From contig CBDCLU010000002.1 in NCBI GenBank assembly GCA_965218765.1, positions 1,364,001 through 1,428,000 on the forward strand: a stretch of 64,000 bases of DNA, read 5' to 3'. The stretch is from JBBPYC01 sp965218765. GTDB lineage: Bacteria > Pseudomonadota > Gammaproteobacteria > Burkholderiales > Burkholderiaceae_C. A model generated the notes under the pieces. It was not told where the DNA came from, did no database searches, and saw only the letters and a program-made list of their open reading frames with translations. The position numbers were made by a program, and so were the translations under genes. Shown in pieces: positions 16,526 to 25,366 of the stretch (the stretch's first letter is position 1; each line of letters begins with the position of its first letter).

Positions 16526-17425
16526 TCAGGCCGACGCGGCAGCGCAATCGGATGCCATCACCTGCGGCGCGGCGGCGGCTGCGTTCGTCTCCAGCACCGT
16601 GATGCGCCACAAGGTGCGCGCATCGGCCGGATCGATCAGGGTGGCCGCGTGCAGCAGCGACGCGTTGTCCCAGACCACCACGTCGCCGACGACGTAGGCC
16701 AGTGCGTATCGATACTTCGGCTGCGTTGCGTGCGCGGCCAGTTCATCGAGCAGGTCCACGGCTTCATCCTCGGGCATGCCGACGATGCCGAACGAACTGC
16801 CCGACACCGCATAGAGCGACGTGCGACCGGTAACCGGATGCGGCCGTGCCACCCGGTGTGCGATCCGGGGCATGCGGGCTCGCTGGGCCTCGGTCAACGG
16901 CGACGCGGCGGTGCGGCTCGCGTCGTTCTGATCGTGCCGATTGCCGTAGTGATGCACCGCGTACAGCGGTGCAATGCGCCGCTTCATCGTGCCCGGCAGG
17001 TCGTCGTACGCCGCCTGCTGGTTCGCAAACAACGTGTGGCCGCCGACTTTCGGCACGGTGATCGAGTACAGCGTGGTCGCGCGAGCGGGAACCCGCAGGT
17101 ACGAGTAGTCGGTGTGAAAGTATGAGCCTGCATCCTGCAGCCCCGTCGGCTGACCGTGCGGGTCTTTTACGTTAGACAGGATCAGGATGTTCGGGTCTTC
17201 CGGATGATGGAACTGGTCGATCACATGCGGCTCGGGCGGGCCAAGGCGCTGCGCGAATGCGACGAACTGCGCCGCCGTGAGCTGCTGCCCGCGCAGCACC
17301 AGCAGCTGACCTGCATAGAACGCGCGCTCGATCTCGGCGAACGCTGCATCGGACAGACTTGCTGAAAGGTCGACCTCGTGCGTTTCCAGCCCGAAGCCCG
17401 GGCAGAGCGGAGTGAAGGTGGGCAT
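16526..17425 (-). CDS. TauD/TfdA-family Fe(II)/2-oxoglutarate dioxygenase
   Basis: 299 residues. The iron-binding facial triad is visible: H-x-D in SYFHTDYSYL (about residues 103-106) and the distal His in NASLLHAATLIDPADARTLWRI, where the following Arg should bind 2-oxoglutarate. Family members hydroxylate sulfonates, herbicides and other small acids; which one is not apparent. It starts 15 bases after the TRAP large permease stops, so it is probably in the TRAP operon and acts on the imported substrate. Confidence 0.9.
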   Translation of the reverse strand: MPTFTPLCPGFGLETHEVDLSASLSDAAFAEIERAFYAGQLLVLRGQQLTAAQFVAFAQRLGPPEPHVIDQFHHPEDPNILILSNVKDPHGQPTGLQDAGSYFHTDYSYLRVPARATTLYSITVPKVGGHTLFANQQAAYDDLPGTMKRRIAPLYAVHHYGNRHDQNDASRTAASPLTEAQRARMPRIAHRVARPHPVTGRTSLYAVSGSSFGIVGMPEDEAVDLLDELAAHATQPKYRYALAYVVGDVVVWDNASLLHAATLIDPADARTLWRITVLETNAAAAAPQVMASDCAAASA

Positions 17426-17440
17426 GTCGGCGTGTGGCAG

Positions 17441-18745
17441 CTATTTGACGAAATTCGGCATGACCAGCCGCGGCAGCCACAGCAGCAAGTCCGGAAACAG
17501 GATCACGATCAGCAGCACGCACATCAGCGGAATGAAGAGGATCGCCGTGTCGCGCACCGCTTCCCTGATCTTGATGCCGCCGACCGAGCACGCGATCATC
17601 AGACACAAGCCGTACGGCGGCGTGACAAGTCCGTAGGCGATCGAGATCACGCCGATGATCGCGAAATGCACCGGGTGCATGCCGACCTGCGCGGCCAGCG
17701 GCGCGAGGATGGTGCCGACGATGATGATCGCTGGAATCGCATCGATGAAGCAGCCGATGAACAGGAACGCCGCCGCCGTGATGAAGCCGACGCTGGTCAC
17801 GCCGCCGCCCCACGACGCGACCGAGCTGACCACCAGTTGCGGAATTCGAAAATACGCGAGCAACCACCCGAACGCCGATGCGGTGCCGATGCAGAACAGC
17901 GCAATGCCCGCAAAGCGCGCCGACTCGTACAGCGTGCTCGCCAGCTGGCGCGGACTCAAGGTGCGATAGATCAGCACGCCCAGCAGCATCGCATACAGCA
18001 CCGCGATCACGGACGCCTCGGTCGGGGTGAAAAAGCCGCCGACGATGCCGCCCACGATGATGCCGGGCGTGAGGATCGGCAGCACCGCAGCACCAGCCAC
18101 CTTGAGCAGTTCGCGTGCGCCCGCCCGCGGAAAGATCGGATAGCCGCGCCGCTTCGCATAGATGTAGACCGTGCCCATCAGCGACAGCGCCATCAACAGG
18201 CCCGGCAGCACACCCGCCACGAACAGCCCGCCGATCGACACCGAGATCACGCCGCCCCAGACCACCATCAGGATCGACGGCGGAATGATCACGCCCATCA
18301 CGGCCGCGCACGCGATCAGCGACACCGCGAATGGCGTGTCGTAGCCCTGCTTCTTCATGGCCGGGATCAGCACGCCGCCAACGCCGGCCGCTTCCGCCGT
18401 CGAGGAGCCCGAGATGCCCGCGAACAGCATCGACACCAGCACGCTCACGTGGCCCAGTCCGCCCGGCAGATGCCCGACCAGCGCGCGCGACAGGTTGATC
18501 AGCTTGTCCGTGATGCCAGCTGAATTCATCAGGTTCGCAGCCAGCATGAAAAACGGAATCGCGAGCAGCAAAAACGAGTTGTAGGACTTCAACATCTCGT
18601 TGAGCAGCAGAAACGGCGTGAGCCGCTCGTCGATGAAGAACACCGGCACGCAGGCCAGACCCAGCGCGAACGCGACCGGCACGCGCAGCACCACGAGCAC
18701 CGCGAACGTGCCGAACAGGATCAGCGCGACTTCAAGCGGACCCAT
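17441..18745 (-). CDS. TRAP transporter large permease, DctM family
   Basis: 434 residues from ATG 18745 (MGPLEVALILFGTFAVLVVLR). About 12 hydrophobic segments; typical DctM features include FLLLAIPFFMLAANLMNSAGITDKLI, MLFAGISGSSTAEAAGVG and VMGVIIPPSILMVVWG. It is the sodium-coupled transport subunit of a TRAP importer for organic acids. The start overlaps the end of the small permease gene by 14 bases, indicating translational coupling. Confidence 0.94.
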   Translation of the reverse strand: MGPLEVALILFGTFAVLVVLRVPVAFALGLACVPVFFIDERLTPFLLLNEMLKSYNSFLLLAIPFFMLAANLMNSAGITDKLINLSRALVGHLPGGLGHVSVLVSMLFAGISGSSTAEAAGVGGVLIPAMKKQGYDTPFAVSLIACAAVMGVIIPPSILMVVWGGVISVSIGGLFVAGVLPGLLMALSLMGTVYIYAKRRGYPIFPRAGARELLKVAGAAVLPILTPGIIVGGIVGGFFTPTEASVIAVLYAMLLGVLIYRTLSPRQLASTLYESARFAGIALFCIGTASAFGWLLAYFRIPQLVVSSVASWGGGVTSVGFITAAAFLFIGCFIDAIPAIIIVGTILAPLAAQVGMHPVHFAIIGVISIAYGLVTPPYGLCLMIACSVGGIKIREAVRDTAILFIPLMCVLLIVILFPDLLLWLPRLVMPNFVK

Positions 18746-19223
18746 TGTCGCCGCGCTGGTACAGCGCCATGTCGTCACGAATGGCTTCGGTCAGAAACGA
18801 CAGCCAGCAGAGGCCCGCCAACGGCCAGGCTGCATGGATCGCGAGCATGTTCAGCCCCGTCATCTCCGAACTCTGCTGCCAGCCGAATTCGGCAAAGCGC
18901 CAGCCGAACGCAACGAAGATCAGCGCAACCAGCAGGATCGACACGTGCACGACGATGCGGGCCACCGCTCTGGACTTCGCAGTCTTCGGCGCCGGCAGCA
19001 CATCGACGTCGAAGTGTGCACCGTCACGCACCGCGATCGTCGCGCCGATCATGATCAGCCAGACCAGGCAAAAGCGCGCGGCTTCCTCGGTCCAGATGTA
19101 GCGCGGCACGAAGTCGAAGAAGCGCGAGAAGATCTGCAACGTGACGGGAATCAGCATGACGGCGATCAGCACCGTCAGCAGCACCTGCAGCACGCGATAG
19201 ATCACGCCGTTGAATGCGCGCAT
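18732..19223 (-). CDS. TRAP transporter small permease, DctQ family
   Basis: 163 residues with four hydrophobic segments (VLLTVLIAVMLIPVTLQIF, FCLVWLIMIGATIAV, VHVSILLVALIFVAFGWRF, AWPLAGLCWLSFLTEAI). The conserved RYIWTEEAARFCLVWLIMIGA matches DctQ. Middle gene of the dctP-dctQ-dctM operon, 24 bases after the receptor gene. Confidence 0.92.
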   Translation of the reverse strand: MRAFNGVIYRVLQVLLTVLIAVMLIPVTLQIFSRFFDFVPRYIWTEEAARFCLVWLIMIGATIAVRDGAHFDVDVLPAPKTAKSRAVARIVVHVSILLVALIFVAFGWRFAEFGWQQSSEMTGLNMLAIHAAWPLAGLCWLSFLTEAIRDDMALYQRGDNGSA

Positions 19224-19247
19224 GGCTTCGCAGCTCCGCTCGAGCCG

Positions 19248-20246
19248 CTACTTGACGGCGTTCACCTGCTCGAGGATCGCGCTCGCTTCGATCTGCTTCG
19301 CATAGGCCTGCTTCACGGGCGCGGCCAGCTCCAGCAGCCTGGGTCGCTCGGTGAATTCATAGGTCTTGAGCTTGCCTTCCTTCTCGAGCTTGGCCAGCAG
19401 CGCCGAATCGCTCTTGGACTCCAGATCGCGGCCGAACTTGCCGGCTTCCTTGCCGGCCTTCTGGATCGCGGCCTGCAGGTCGGGCGGCAGCCGGCGGAAT
19501 GTCTTGCCCGAGAAGCACAGCGGCCGCACGGTGATCGCGTGCTGCGTGAGCGAAATGTCCGGGCCCACTTCGTAGAACTTCATCGCATCGAGCCCGGCCG
19601 CCTCGTTCTCGGCGCCCTGGATCACGCCGGTCTGGATCGCGTTGTAGACCTCGTTGTAGGCGATCACGGTCGGCTTGGCGCCGATCGCGGAGAACATCTG
19701 GGTCTGGATCGGCGCACCCATCACGCGCATCGACAGGCCCTTCAGCTCCTCCATGTTGCGCACCGGCTTGTTCGCGATGATGTTGCGCGTGCCGCCGCCC
19801 GCGTAGCCGATGATCATCACGTCGGCCTTCTTCGAGACCGCATCGACGATCGGCGCAAACGCATCCGAGTCGAGCACCTTGTTCCAGTGCACGAGGTCGC
19901 GGAACAGGAACGGCATGTCCAGCAGCGGCGCGGCTTTCGCAAACGTCGACATGTGTGCGGGCGAGACGATCCCGTAGTCGACCGAGATACCCTGGTTCAT
20001 GTAGGCGAAGTAGTCCTTCTCGACGCCGAGTTCGCTGTTTCGGTGCAGCACGAACTCGACCGGCTTGCCGTAGTAGTCCTTCACCAGTTGCTGGAATTTC
20101 AGCAGCGCCTGGTTGAACGGATGGTCGTCGGCGAACTGCACGGCGCCGTGCAGCACGGGCGGTGACTGGGAGAACGCAGGCGCGCAAAGCATGGCTGCGG
20201 CGGCAAGGGCGGCGGCGCGTGCGATGGCGCGAATGGGTCGGTACAT
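19248..20246 (-). CDS. TRAP transporter solute receptor, DctP family
   Basis: 332 residues from ATG 20246, with AAAGGAG as ribosome-binding site. A signal peptide ends near CAPAFSQS. The mature receptor has the family fold, including ISVDYGIVSPAHMSTFAKAAPLLDMPFLFRD, LKGLSMRVMGAPIQTQMFSAIGAKPTVI (with the Arg that usually pairs with the substrate carboxylate) and YNAIQTGVIQGAENE. First gene of the TRAP operon, so it delivers an organic acid to DctQM. The ligand may be the TauD or DapA-like enzyme's substrate; this is inference. Confidence 0.93.
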   Translation of the reverse strand: MYRPIRAIARAAALAAAAMLCAPAFSQSPPVLHGAVQFADDHPFNQALLKFQQLVKDYYGKPVEFVLHRNSELGVEKDYFAYMNQGISVDYGIVSPAHMSTFAKAAPLLDMPFLFRDLVHWNKVLDSDAFAPIVDAVSKKADVMIIGYAGGGTRNIIANKPVRNMEELKGLSMRVMGAPIQTQMFSAIGAKPTVIAYNEVYNAIQTGVIQGAENEAAGLDAMKFYEVGPDISLTQHAITVRPLCFSGKTFRRLPPDLQAAIQKAGKEAGKFGRDLESKSDSALLAKLEKEGKLKTYEFTERPRLLELAAPVKQAYAKQIEASAILEQVNAVK

Positions 20247-20530
20247 GTGGTGTGTCTCCTTTGTTGTGGGCGAACCGTCTGCCCGGTCATGCCGCAGCAT
20301 TCCTGCAGCAGGCCGGCCGGCAGCCAGCGCACTGGCGCTGCCGCGACGATTTGACGGGACGTGCAGCGAAGCTGTCAATGCCGGTCTACCCTGCCCCTGT
20401 TCGGGCTTGCCTGCCGGATCATCAAGAAAGCACTCGTCGGCCATTGCTTTGTGATGCCCACCAGTTGCGCCACACTTGAGCGGTGCCGCGCGATGGGTCG
20501 CCGGCTACACAACACCCAGGAGACAAATCA

Positions 20531-21526
20531 ATGAAGACCTTTCCCCAACTGCCCCGCCGCGCGTTCGTGCATGCCTGTCTTGCCGGCGCACTGCTGGCCG
20601 GCACCATGACGGCTTTTGCGGCTTATCCGGACAAGCCCATCAAGCTGATCGTCCCCTATCCGCCCGGCGGCGCGACCGATGTGATCGGCCGCATCGTCGC
20701 GCAGCGGCTCGGCGACGCGCTCGGCCAAAACGTGCTGGTGGACAACCGCGGCGGCGCGGGCGGCAACATCGGCGCCGAAGCCGCAGCCAAGGCACCTGCC
20801 GACGGCTACACGCTGTTGATGGGCGCGCTGACCTCGCATTCGACGATGGCAACCCTTGAGAAAGGCAAGCTGCGCTACAGCCTGACGCAGGACTTCGCAC
20901 CCGTGATGGTGGTCGGCTCGGTGCCGCTGGTGGTGGTGGTCAATCCGCAGGTGCCGGCCAATACGCTGAAAGAATTGATCGCATACGGCAAGGCCAATCC
21001 CGACAAGCTCAACTTCGCCTCGTCGGGCGCCGGCTCGCCGCAGCGCATGGGCTCCGAGATGCTGAAGCGCGACGCCCAGGTGCCGATGCAGCACATCGCC
21101 TACAAAGGCAGCGGCCCGGCCATGACGGACCTGGTCGGCGGCCAGGTCAACATGATGGTCGAGACCGTGCCGGCCGCGCTTTCGTTCATTCAAGCCGGCA
21201 AGTTGCGCGCTTTGGCCGTGACGATGCCCGAGCGCATTTCGATGCTGCCGGATGTGCCTTCGGCGCCGGAAGCGGGCATGCCGAGCCTCGACGTCGCATC
21301 GACCTTCGGCGTGCTCGCGCCGGCCGGCACACCGCCCGAGATCGTCACGCAGCTGAACGCGGCGCTTGCAAAGGTCGTGCAAGACCCGGAGGCAAAGGAA
21401 CAGTTCTTGAAGCAGGGCGTCTACGCGGCCAAGCCGACCACACCGGCCCAGTCGGCCGAACGCATCAACGCCGAAGTCGCGCGCTGGGCCAAGTTGATCG
21501 ATGAAGCCGGCATCGCGCCGGAGTGA
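20531..21526 (+). CDS. Bug-family (TctC-like) solute receptor
   Basis: 331 residues from ATG 20531, with AGGAGA 9 bases upstream. Signal peptide ends at TAFAA, and the mature protein begins YPDKPIKLIVPYPPGGATDVIGR, the Bug opening. Other family marks: GQNVLVDNRGGAGGNIGAEAAAKAPADGYTLLMG and MQHIAYKGSGPAMTDLVGGQVNMM. Bug receptors bind carboxylates and related small molecules in the periplasm. No TctA/TctB permease is next to it. It is followed by the dehydratase gene after 4 bases, so receptor and enzyme probably share a substrate, likely a sugar acid. Confidence 0.93.
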   Translation: MKTFPQLPRRAFVHACLAGALLAGTMTAFAAYPDKPIKLIVPYPPGGATDVIGRIVAQRLGDALGQNVLVDNRGGAGGNIGAEAAAKAPADGYTLLMGALTSHSTMATLEKGKLRYSLTQDFAPVMVVGSVPLVVVVNPQVPANTLKELIAYGKANPDKLNFASSGAGSPQRMGSEMLKRDAQVPMQHIAYKGSGPAMTDLVGGQVNMMVETVPAALSFIQAGKLRALAVTMPERISMLPDVPSAPEAGMPSLDVASTFGVLAPAGTPPEIVTQLNAALAKVVQDPEAKEQFLKQGVYAAKPTTPAQSAERINAEVARWAKLIDEAGIAPE

Positions 21527-21530
21527 CCCC

Positions 21531-23285
21531 ATGGCGAACAAGAAACCCCCTACCCAATCCGCCAACAGCGCCGACCCGTCGGGCATGAAAAAAGGCCTGA
21601 CCAGCTACGGCGACACCGGCTTCTCGCTGTTCTTGCGCAAGGCGTTCATCAAAGGCGCGGGCTTCACCGACGCGGCGCTGGACCGGCCCGTGATCGGCAT
21701 CACGAACACCGGCAGCAGCTACAACCCGTGCCACGGCAACATGCCGCAACTGCTCGAGGCTGTGAAGCGCGGCGTGATGCTGGCCGGCGGCCTGCCGATG
21801 GACTTTCCGACGATCTCGATCCACGAAAGTTTTGCCGCGCCGACCAGCATGTTCCTGCGCAACCTGATGTCGATGGACACCGAGGAACTGCTGCGCGCGC
21901 AGCCGATGGACGCGGTGGTGCTGATCGGCGGCTGCGACAAGACCGTGCCCGCGCAGTTGATGGGCGCCGCATCGGCCGGGCTGCCTGCGATCCAGCTCAT
22001 CACGGGCTCGATGCTCACGGGAAGCCACCGCGGCGAACGCGTCGGCGCCTGCACGGACTGCCGGCGTTACTGGGCCAAGTTCCGCGCCGGCGACATCGAA
22101 GCCGACGAATTGTCCGACGTGAATGATCAGCTGGTCGCCAGCGTCGGCACCTGCTCGGTGATGGGCACCGCGAGCACGATGGCCTGCGTCGCCGAAGCGC
22201 TCGGCATGACGGTGCCCGGCGGCGCGTCACCGCCCGCCGTCACGGCCGACCGCATCCGCATCGCCGAGCAGACCGGCGCGCAAGCCGTGCAGATCGCGAG
22301 GGATCGACTGACGATCGACCAGATCCTGACGCCGCAAGCATTCGAGAACGCGCTGCGCGTGCTGCTTGCGATCGGCGGATCGACCAACGCCGTCGTGCAC
22401 CTGACCGCCATGGCCGGCCGCATGGGGCTCGACTTGGACCTCGACGCGCTTGACCGCATGGGCCGCGAAACGCCGGTGCTGCTGGACCTGAAGCCCTCCG
22501 GCCAGCACTACATGGAAGATTTTCATCATGCGGGCGGCATGACCACGCTGCTGCGCGAGTTGAAGCCGCTGCTGCACCTCGATGCGCTGACGGTGACCGG
22601 CCGGACGCTGGGCGAGGAAATTGATGCGGCCGGCCCCGCGTTCAAGCAAGATGTGGTGCGCCCGTTCGGTGATCCGATCTACCGCGAAGGCGGCATTGCT
22701 GTGCTGCGCGGCAACCTCGCGCCCGGCGGCGCGATCATCAAGCAGTCGGCGGCCGACCCGAAGCTGATGGAGCACGAGGGCCGAGCCGTCGTGTTCGAGA
22801 ACCTCGAAGACCTGGCCGAGCGCATCGACCGCGACGACCTCGACGTGAACGCCGACGACATCCTGGTGCTGAAAAACATCGGCCCGAAAGGCGCGCCCGG
22901 CATGCCCGAAGCCGGCTACCTGCCGATCCCGCAAAAGCTCGCACGCGCCGGCGTGAAAGACATCGTGCGCATCTCCGACGGCCGCATGAGCGGCACCGCG
23001 TTCGGCTCGATCGTGCTGCACGTGACGCCCGAGTCGGCGATCGGCGGGCCGCTCGCGCATGTGCACAACGGCGACCGGATTCGCTTGTCGGTGCAGCACC
23101 GGGAGATCGCGCTGCTGGTGTCGGATGAGGAACTAGCGCGGCGGGCCAAGGCGTCCCCGGTCACGACACCGACCGCCGAGCGCGGCTATCGCAAGCTGTT
23201 TCTGCAGACGGTGCTTCAGGCCGATCAGGGTGCGGATTTCGACTTTCTGCGGGCGGCAAAAACAGTGGGCAAGGTACCGCGCTGA
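21531..23285 (+). CDS. IlvD/Edd-family dehydratase, probably sugar-acid type
   Basis: 584 residues from ATG 21531 (MANKKPPTQSANSADPSG). The Fe-S ligand cysteines of the family are in TGSSYNPCHGN, LIGGCDKTVP and SVGTCSVMGTAST; CTDCRRYWAKFRAG is characteristic of the sugar-acid (arabinonate/xylonate) branch rather than true branched-chain IlvD. The C-terminal barrel has ISDGRMSGTAFGSIVLHVTPESA. The enzyme should dehydrate a 2,3-dihydroxy acid to a 2-keto-3-deoxy acid. Coupling to a Bug receptor gene fits a catabolic role. The exact acid is not determined. Confidence 0.9.
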   Translation: MANKKPPTQSANSADPSGMKKGLTSYGDTGFSLFLRKAFIKGAGFTDAALDRPVIGITNTGSSYNPCHGNMPQLLEAVKRGVMLAGGLPMDFPTISIHESFAAPTSMFLRNLMSMDTEELLRAQPMDAVVLIGGCDKTVPAQLMGAASAGLPAIQLITGSMLTGSHRGERVGACTDCRRYWAKFRAGDIEADELSDVNDQLVASVGTCSVMGTASTMACVAEALGMTVPGGASPPAVTADRIRIAEQTGAQAVQIARDRLTIDQILTPQAFENALRVLLAIGGSTNAVVHLTAMAGRMGLDLDLDALDRMGRETPVLLDLKPSGQHYMEDFHHAGGMTTLLRELKPLLHLDALTVTGRTLGEEIDAAGPAFKQDVVRPFGDPIYREGGIAVLRGNLAPGGAIIKQSAADPKLMEHEGRAVVFENLEDLAERIDRDDLDVNADDILVLKNIGPKGAPGMPEAGYLPIPQKLARAGVKDIVRISDGRMSGTAFGSIVLHVTPESAIGGPLAHVHNGDRIRLSVQHREIALLVSDEELARRAKASPVTTPTAERGYRKLFLQTVLQADQGADFDFLRAAKTVGKVPR

Positions 23286-23353
23286 ATGCAATCGTCAGGC
23301 CGCAGTTTGCGACGAGTCGAGAGCGGACCCCTGGAGAAAATCGGCACATTCCT

Positions 23354-24193
23354 TCACCCTGCCTTCGTTCGCTCCCATCCCCGCATCATCTGCGCACTCG
23401 CCTCATCCGCCGGGTAGTACAACTCGAACGTCAGCTCGGCCAGCGTCACGTCCAGCGGTGAGCCCAGTGTCGCGAGCGCGGTGAACAGCGACAGGCGCCC
23501 TTGCGGCAGGTTCAGGATGCAGGGAACGAGAATTCGGTTGGCTCCGTTCGACGCTGGGTCGATCGCGGCGGCCTCGAATCCGGCGACGCCGGGGTAGCTG
23601 CGCACTTCGTCGAGCAGCGCTTGCGCTTTCGGGTCCAACGTGCTCGACGCGATGCGCTCGATCCCGGAGAGCAGCGCGCTGCCCCACTCGGCGAAGTTTT
23701 CGGTGATCGCAGCAAAACCTTTAGGGTGCAGGCCGGCACGGAACAGATTCAAGGTCGGCTGCGTCAACTCCGGCGGCAGGGCCGCGAGCATTCGCTGCGC
23801 TGCCTTGTTGGCGAACACCACGTTCCAGTAGCGGTCCAGCGCGACGCCCGGATACGGGTCGTGCGCGTCGAGCAACCGTGCGAGCGACCGCCTGACTTCA
23901 CCCAGCTCGGGCGAATCGATCGGCGTCTCGGCAAATCGCGGTGCGTAGCCCGCCGACAGCAGCAGCTGGTTGCGCTCGCGCAGCGGCACGTCGAGCCGTT
24001 CGGCAAGCGACAGCAGCAGTTGCGCACTGGGCCGGGAGCGGCCGTTCTCGACGAAGCTCAGATGCCGCGCCGACACATCGGCGTCGAGTGCGAGATCGAG
24101 CTGGCTCAGGCGCCGCCTGGTGCGCCAATTGCGCAGCAGGTGGCCAACCGGCTGCTGCTGATGCTGGAGAACGCCGGTGCTGTTCAGGTTCAT
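23354..24193 (-). CDS. XRE-family regulator with MmyB-like ligand domain
   Basis: 279 residues from ATG 24193. Helix-turn-helix at about 20-60 (LLRNWRTRRRLSQLDLALDADVSARHLSFVENGRSRPS). The C-terminal two thirds is the PAS-like MmyB ligand-binding domain (DPYPGVALDRYWNVVFANKAAQRML, LGSPLDVTLAELTFELYYPADE). Such regulators often control a neighbouring dehydrogenase or reductase. Here the start overlaps the stop of an orphan ATP synthase c-subunit gene by 4 bases, so the two are translationally coupled. Convergent with the dehydratase gene. Confidence 0.9.
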   Translation of the reverse strand: MNLNSTGVLQHQQQPVGHLLRNWRTRRRLSQLDLALDADVSARHLSFVENGRSRPSAQLLLSLAERLDVPLRERNQLLLSAGYAPRFAETPIDSPELGEVRRSLARLLDAHDPYPGVALDRYWNVVFANKAAQRMLAALPPELTQPTLNLFRAGLHPKGFAAITENFAEWGSALLSGIERIASSTLDPKAQALLDEVRSYPGVAGFEAAAIDPASNGANRILVPCILNLPQGRLSLFTALATLGSPLDVTLAELTFELYYPADEASAQMMRGWERTKAG

Positions 24194-24441
24194 GACGCAT
24201 TCGAAAACGGACTCGCTGTCGCGAACCAGAGCCCGATACCGGTTGCGATGATGAACGCGCCGTCGATCACGCCGATCGAAAGGAAATACTTGGTCTGCAG
24301 GGTCGGGATCAGCTCGGGCTGGCGCGCCGCGCCTTCGAGGAATTTCATCGTCGCAAGCGCGATGCCGATGCACGATCCCAGGGCGGGGATGCCGATCAGC
24401 AGCGCGACAGCAAGCGGAAGCAACGCGTTGGAATTGGACAT
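24190..24441 (-). CDS. Orphan F0 ATP synthase subunit c homologue
   Basis: 83 residues forming two transmembrane helices joined by the polar loop EGAARQPEL, the AtpE hallmark. Helix 1 carries small residues (LGSCIGIALA); helix 2 keeps the proton-carrying carboxylate at the expected place (SIGVIDGAFIIATGIGLW), so it looks functional. It is not in an atp operon: neighbours are a four-helix membrane protein upstream and an XRE regulator overlapping downstream. It is therefore a second, stand-alone c subunit, or a derivative with another membrane role. No a, b or F1 genes occur in the window. Confidence 0.85.
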   Translation of the reverse strand: MSNSNALLPLAVALLIGIPALGSCIGIALATMKFLEGAARQPELIPTLQTKYFLSIGVIDGAFIIATGIGLWFATASPFSNAS

Positions 24442-24491
24442 GGTCGTATTCTTATCGAGAGTGTTGCAGGCGATCGACGAACGGGGCCTGG

Positions 24492-24911
24492 CTAGCCGCG
24501 CAACGCACCCGCGGCGCCGACCCGCTGCGATGCCTTGAGCCCGACGAACTCGAAGTTCGCAAACAGCACGACGACAAGCGCATGCAGCACCAGAAACAGA
24601 GCGCCCAACGCGTTCGGCGATACCACGTTCGACGCCAGCAGCCCGATGCAGCCAATCGCCCAGCCGAGGTTGCCGAGTACGACCAGCCAGATCAGGCCCG
24701 ACCAGAGCCGTACCTGGGACGCGAGCACCAGCAGCAACGCGACATAGGCGACGAGGAAAACACCGGTCTCGACCAACAGCGCGCGTGGCAGCTCCAGAAA
24801 GCCCGCGAACCAGCCGGGTGCCGACAGCTGCAGCAATGCGACTGCGCCGCTCACGACGGCATCTGCCAGCAGCATCGACTTGAGCAGGCGGGAGGGAACG
24901 ATGGATTGCAT
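24492..24911 (-). CDS. Four-helix integral membrane protein, unknown
   Basis: 139 residues from ATG 24911, with GAGGAG ribosome-binding site upstream. Four hydrophobic segments are visible (LLADAVVSGAVALLQL, LLVETGVFLVAYVALLLVLA, LIWLVVLGNLGWAIGCIGLLA, LGALFLVLHALVVVLFANFEFVGL). No catalytic motif is seen. It leads the small operon with the orphan subunit c and the XRE regulator; the 50-base gap to subunit c is compatible with cotranscription. Confidence 0.75.
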   Translation of the reverse strand: MQSIVPSRLLKSMLLADAVVSGAVALLQLSAPGWFAGFLELPRALLVETGVFLVAYVALLLVLASQVRLWSGLIWLVVLGNLGWAIGCIGLLASNVVSPNALGALFLVLHALVVVLFANFEFVGLKASQRVGAAGALRG

Positions 24912-25366
24912 GGATTGCTCCTCAAGAGGTTTCAAGAAACAGCGAATTTGCTCGGCCATCGATGCCGGCAGCGGACTTTCCTATCGCTGTGTCAGGCAGT
25001 GTGTGGCAACGCTGGATCGAAGTCGATTACCTCGCAGGTCATGTTTGCGCGTCGCACCCGGCGCGATGCTTTGACAAGGCGTTGCATGCACCGGCCCATT
25101 TCGCGGGTTGGACGCACGATCGAACTGACGCATGTCTTGACACAGGCCGGGCCGGCCACAGTGCGCGATCGCAGCATCGACACCCAGGTCGTTCAGCAAT
25201 TGCTCAAGAGCGGCCGGTGCCGGTGGCGCGTCCCGTTATATTTCCGTGCCCGCGAAGGCCTGGGCCGAGCAAGTCGAGCAGGGCTTCCATCGTCCGTCGC
25301 CGCTGCCTGTCGCGCGACCCTGGTGCCATCGGCAAAGTCTCCGCCTCCTTACTGCATCGTCAGGTG
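24912..25366. other. Intergenic region, no gene recognised
   Basis: About 455 bases between divergent genes. Frames exist through it but none looks like a conserved protein. It should hold promoters for the membrane-protein operon (minus) and the GST gene (plus). No repeat, RNA or operator was recognised. Confidence 0.4.

Noticed and set aside
18600..20165. 521-codon open frame on the plus strand
   Set aside because: Antisense to the dctP and dctQ genes; composition is typical of a shadow frame.
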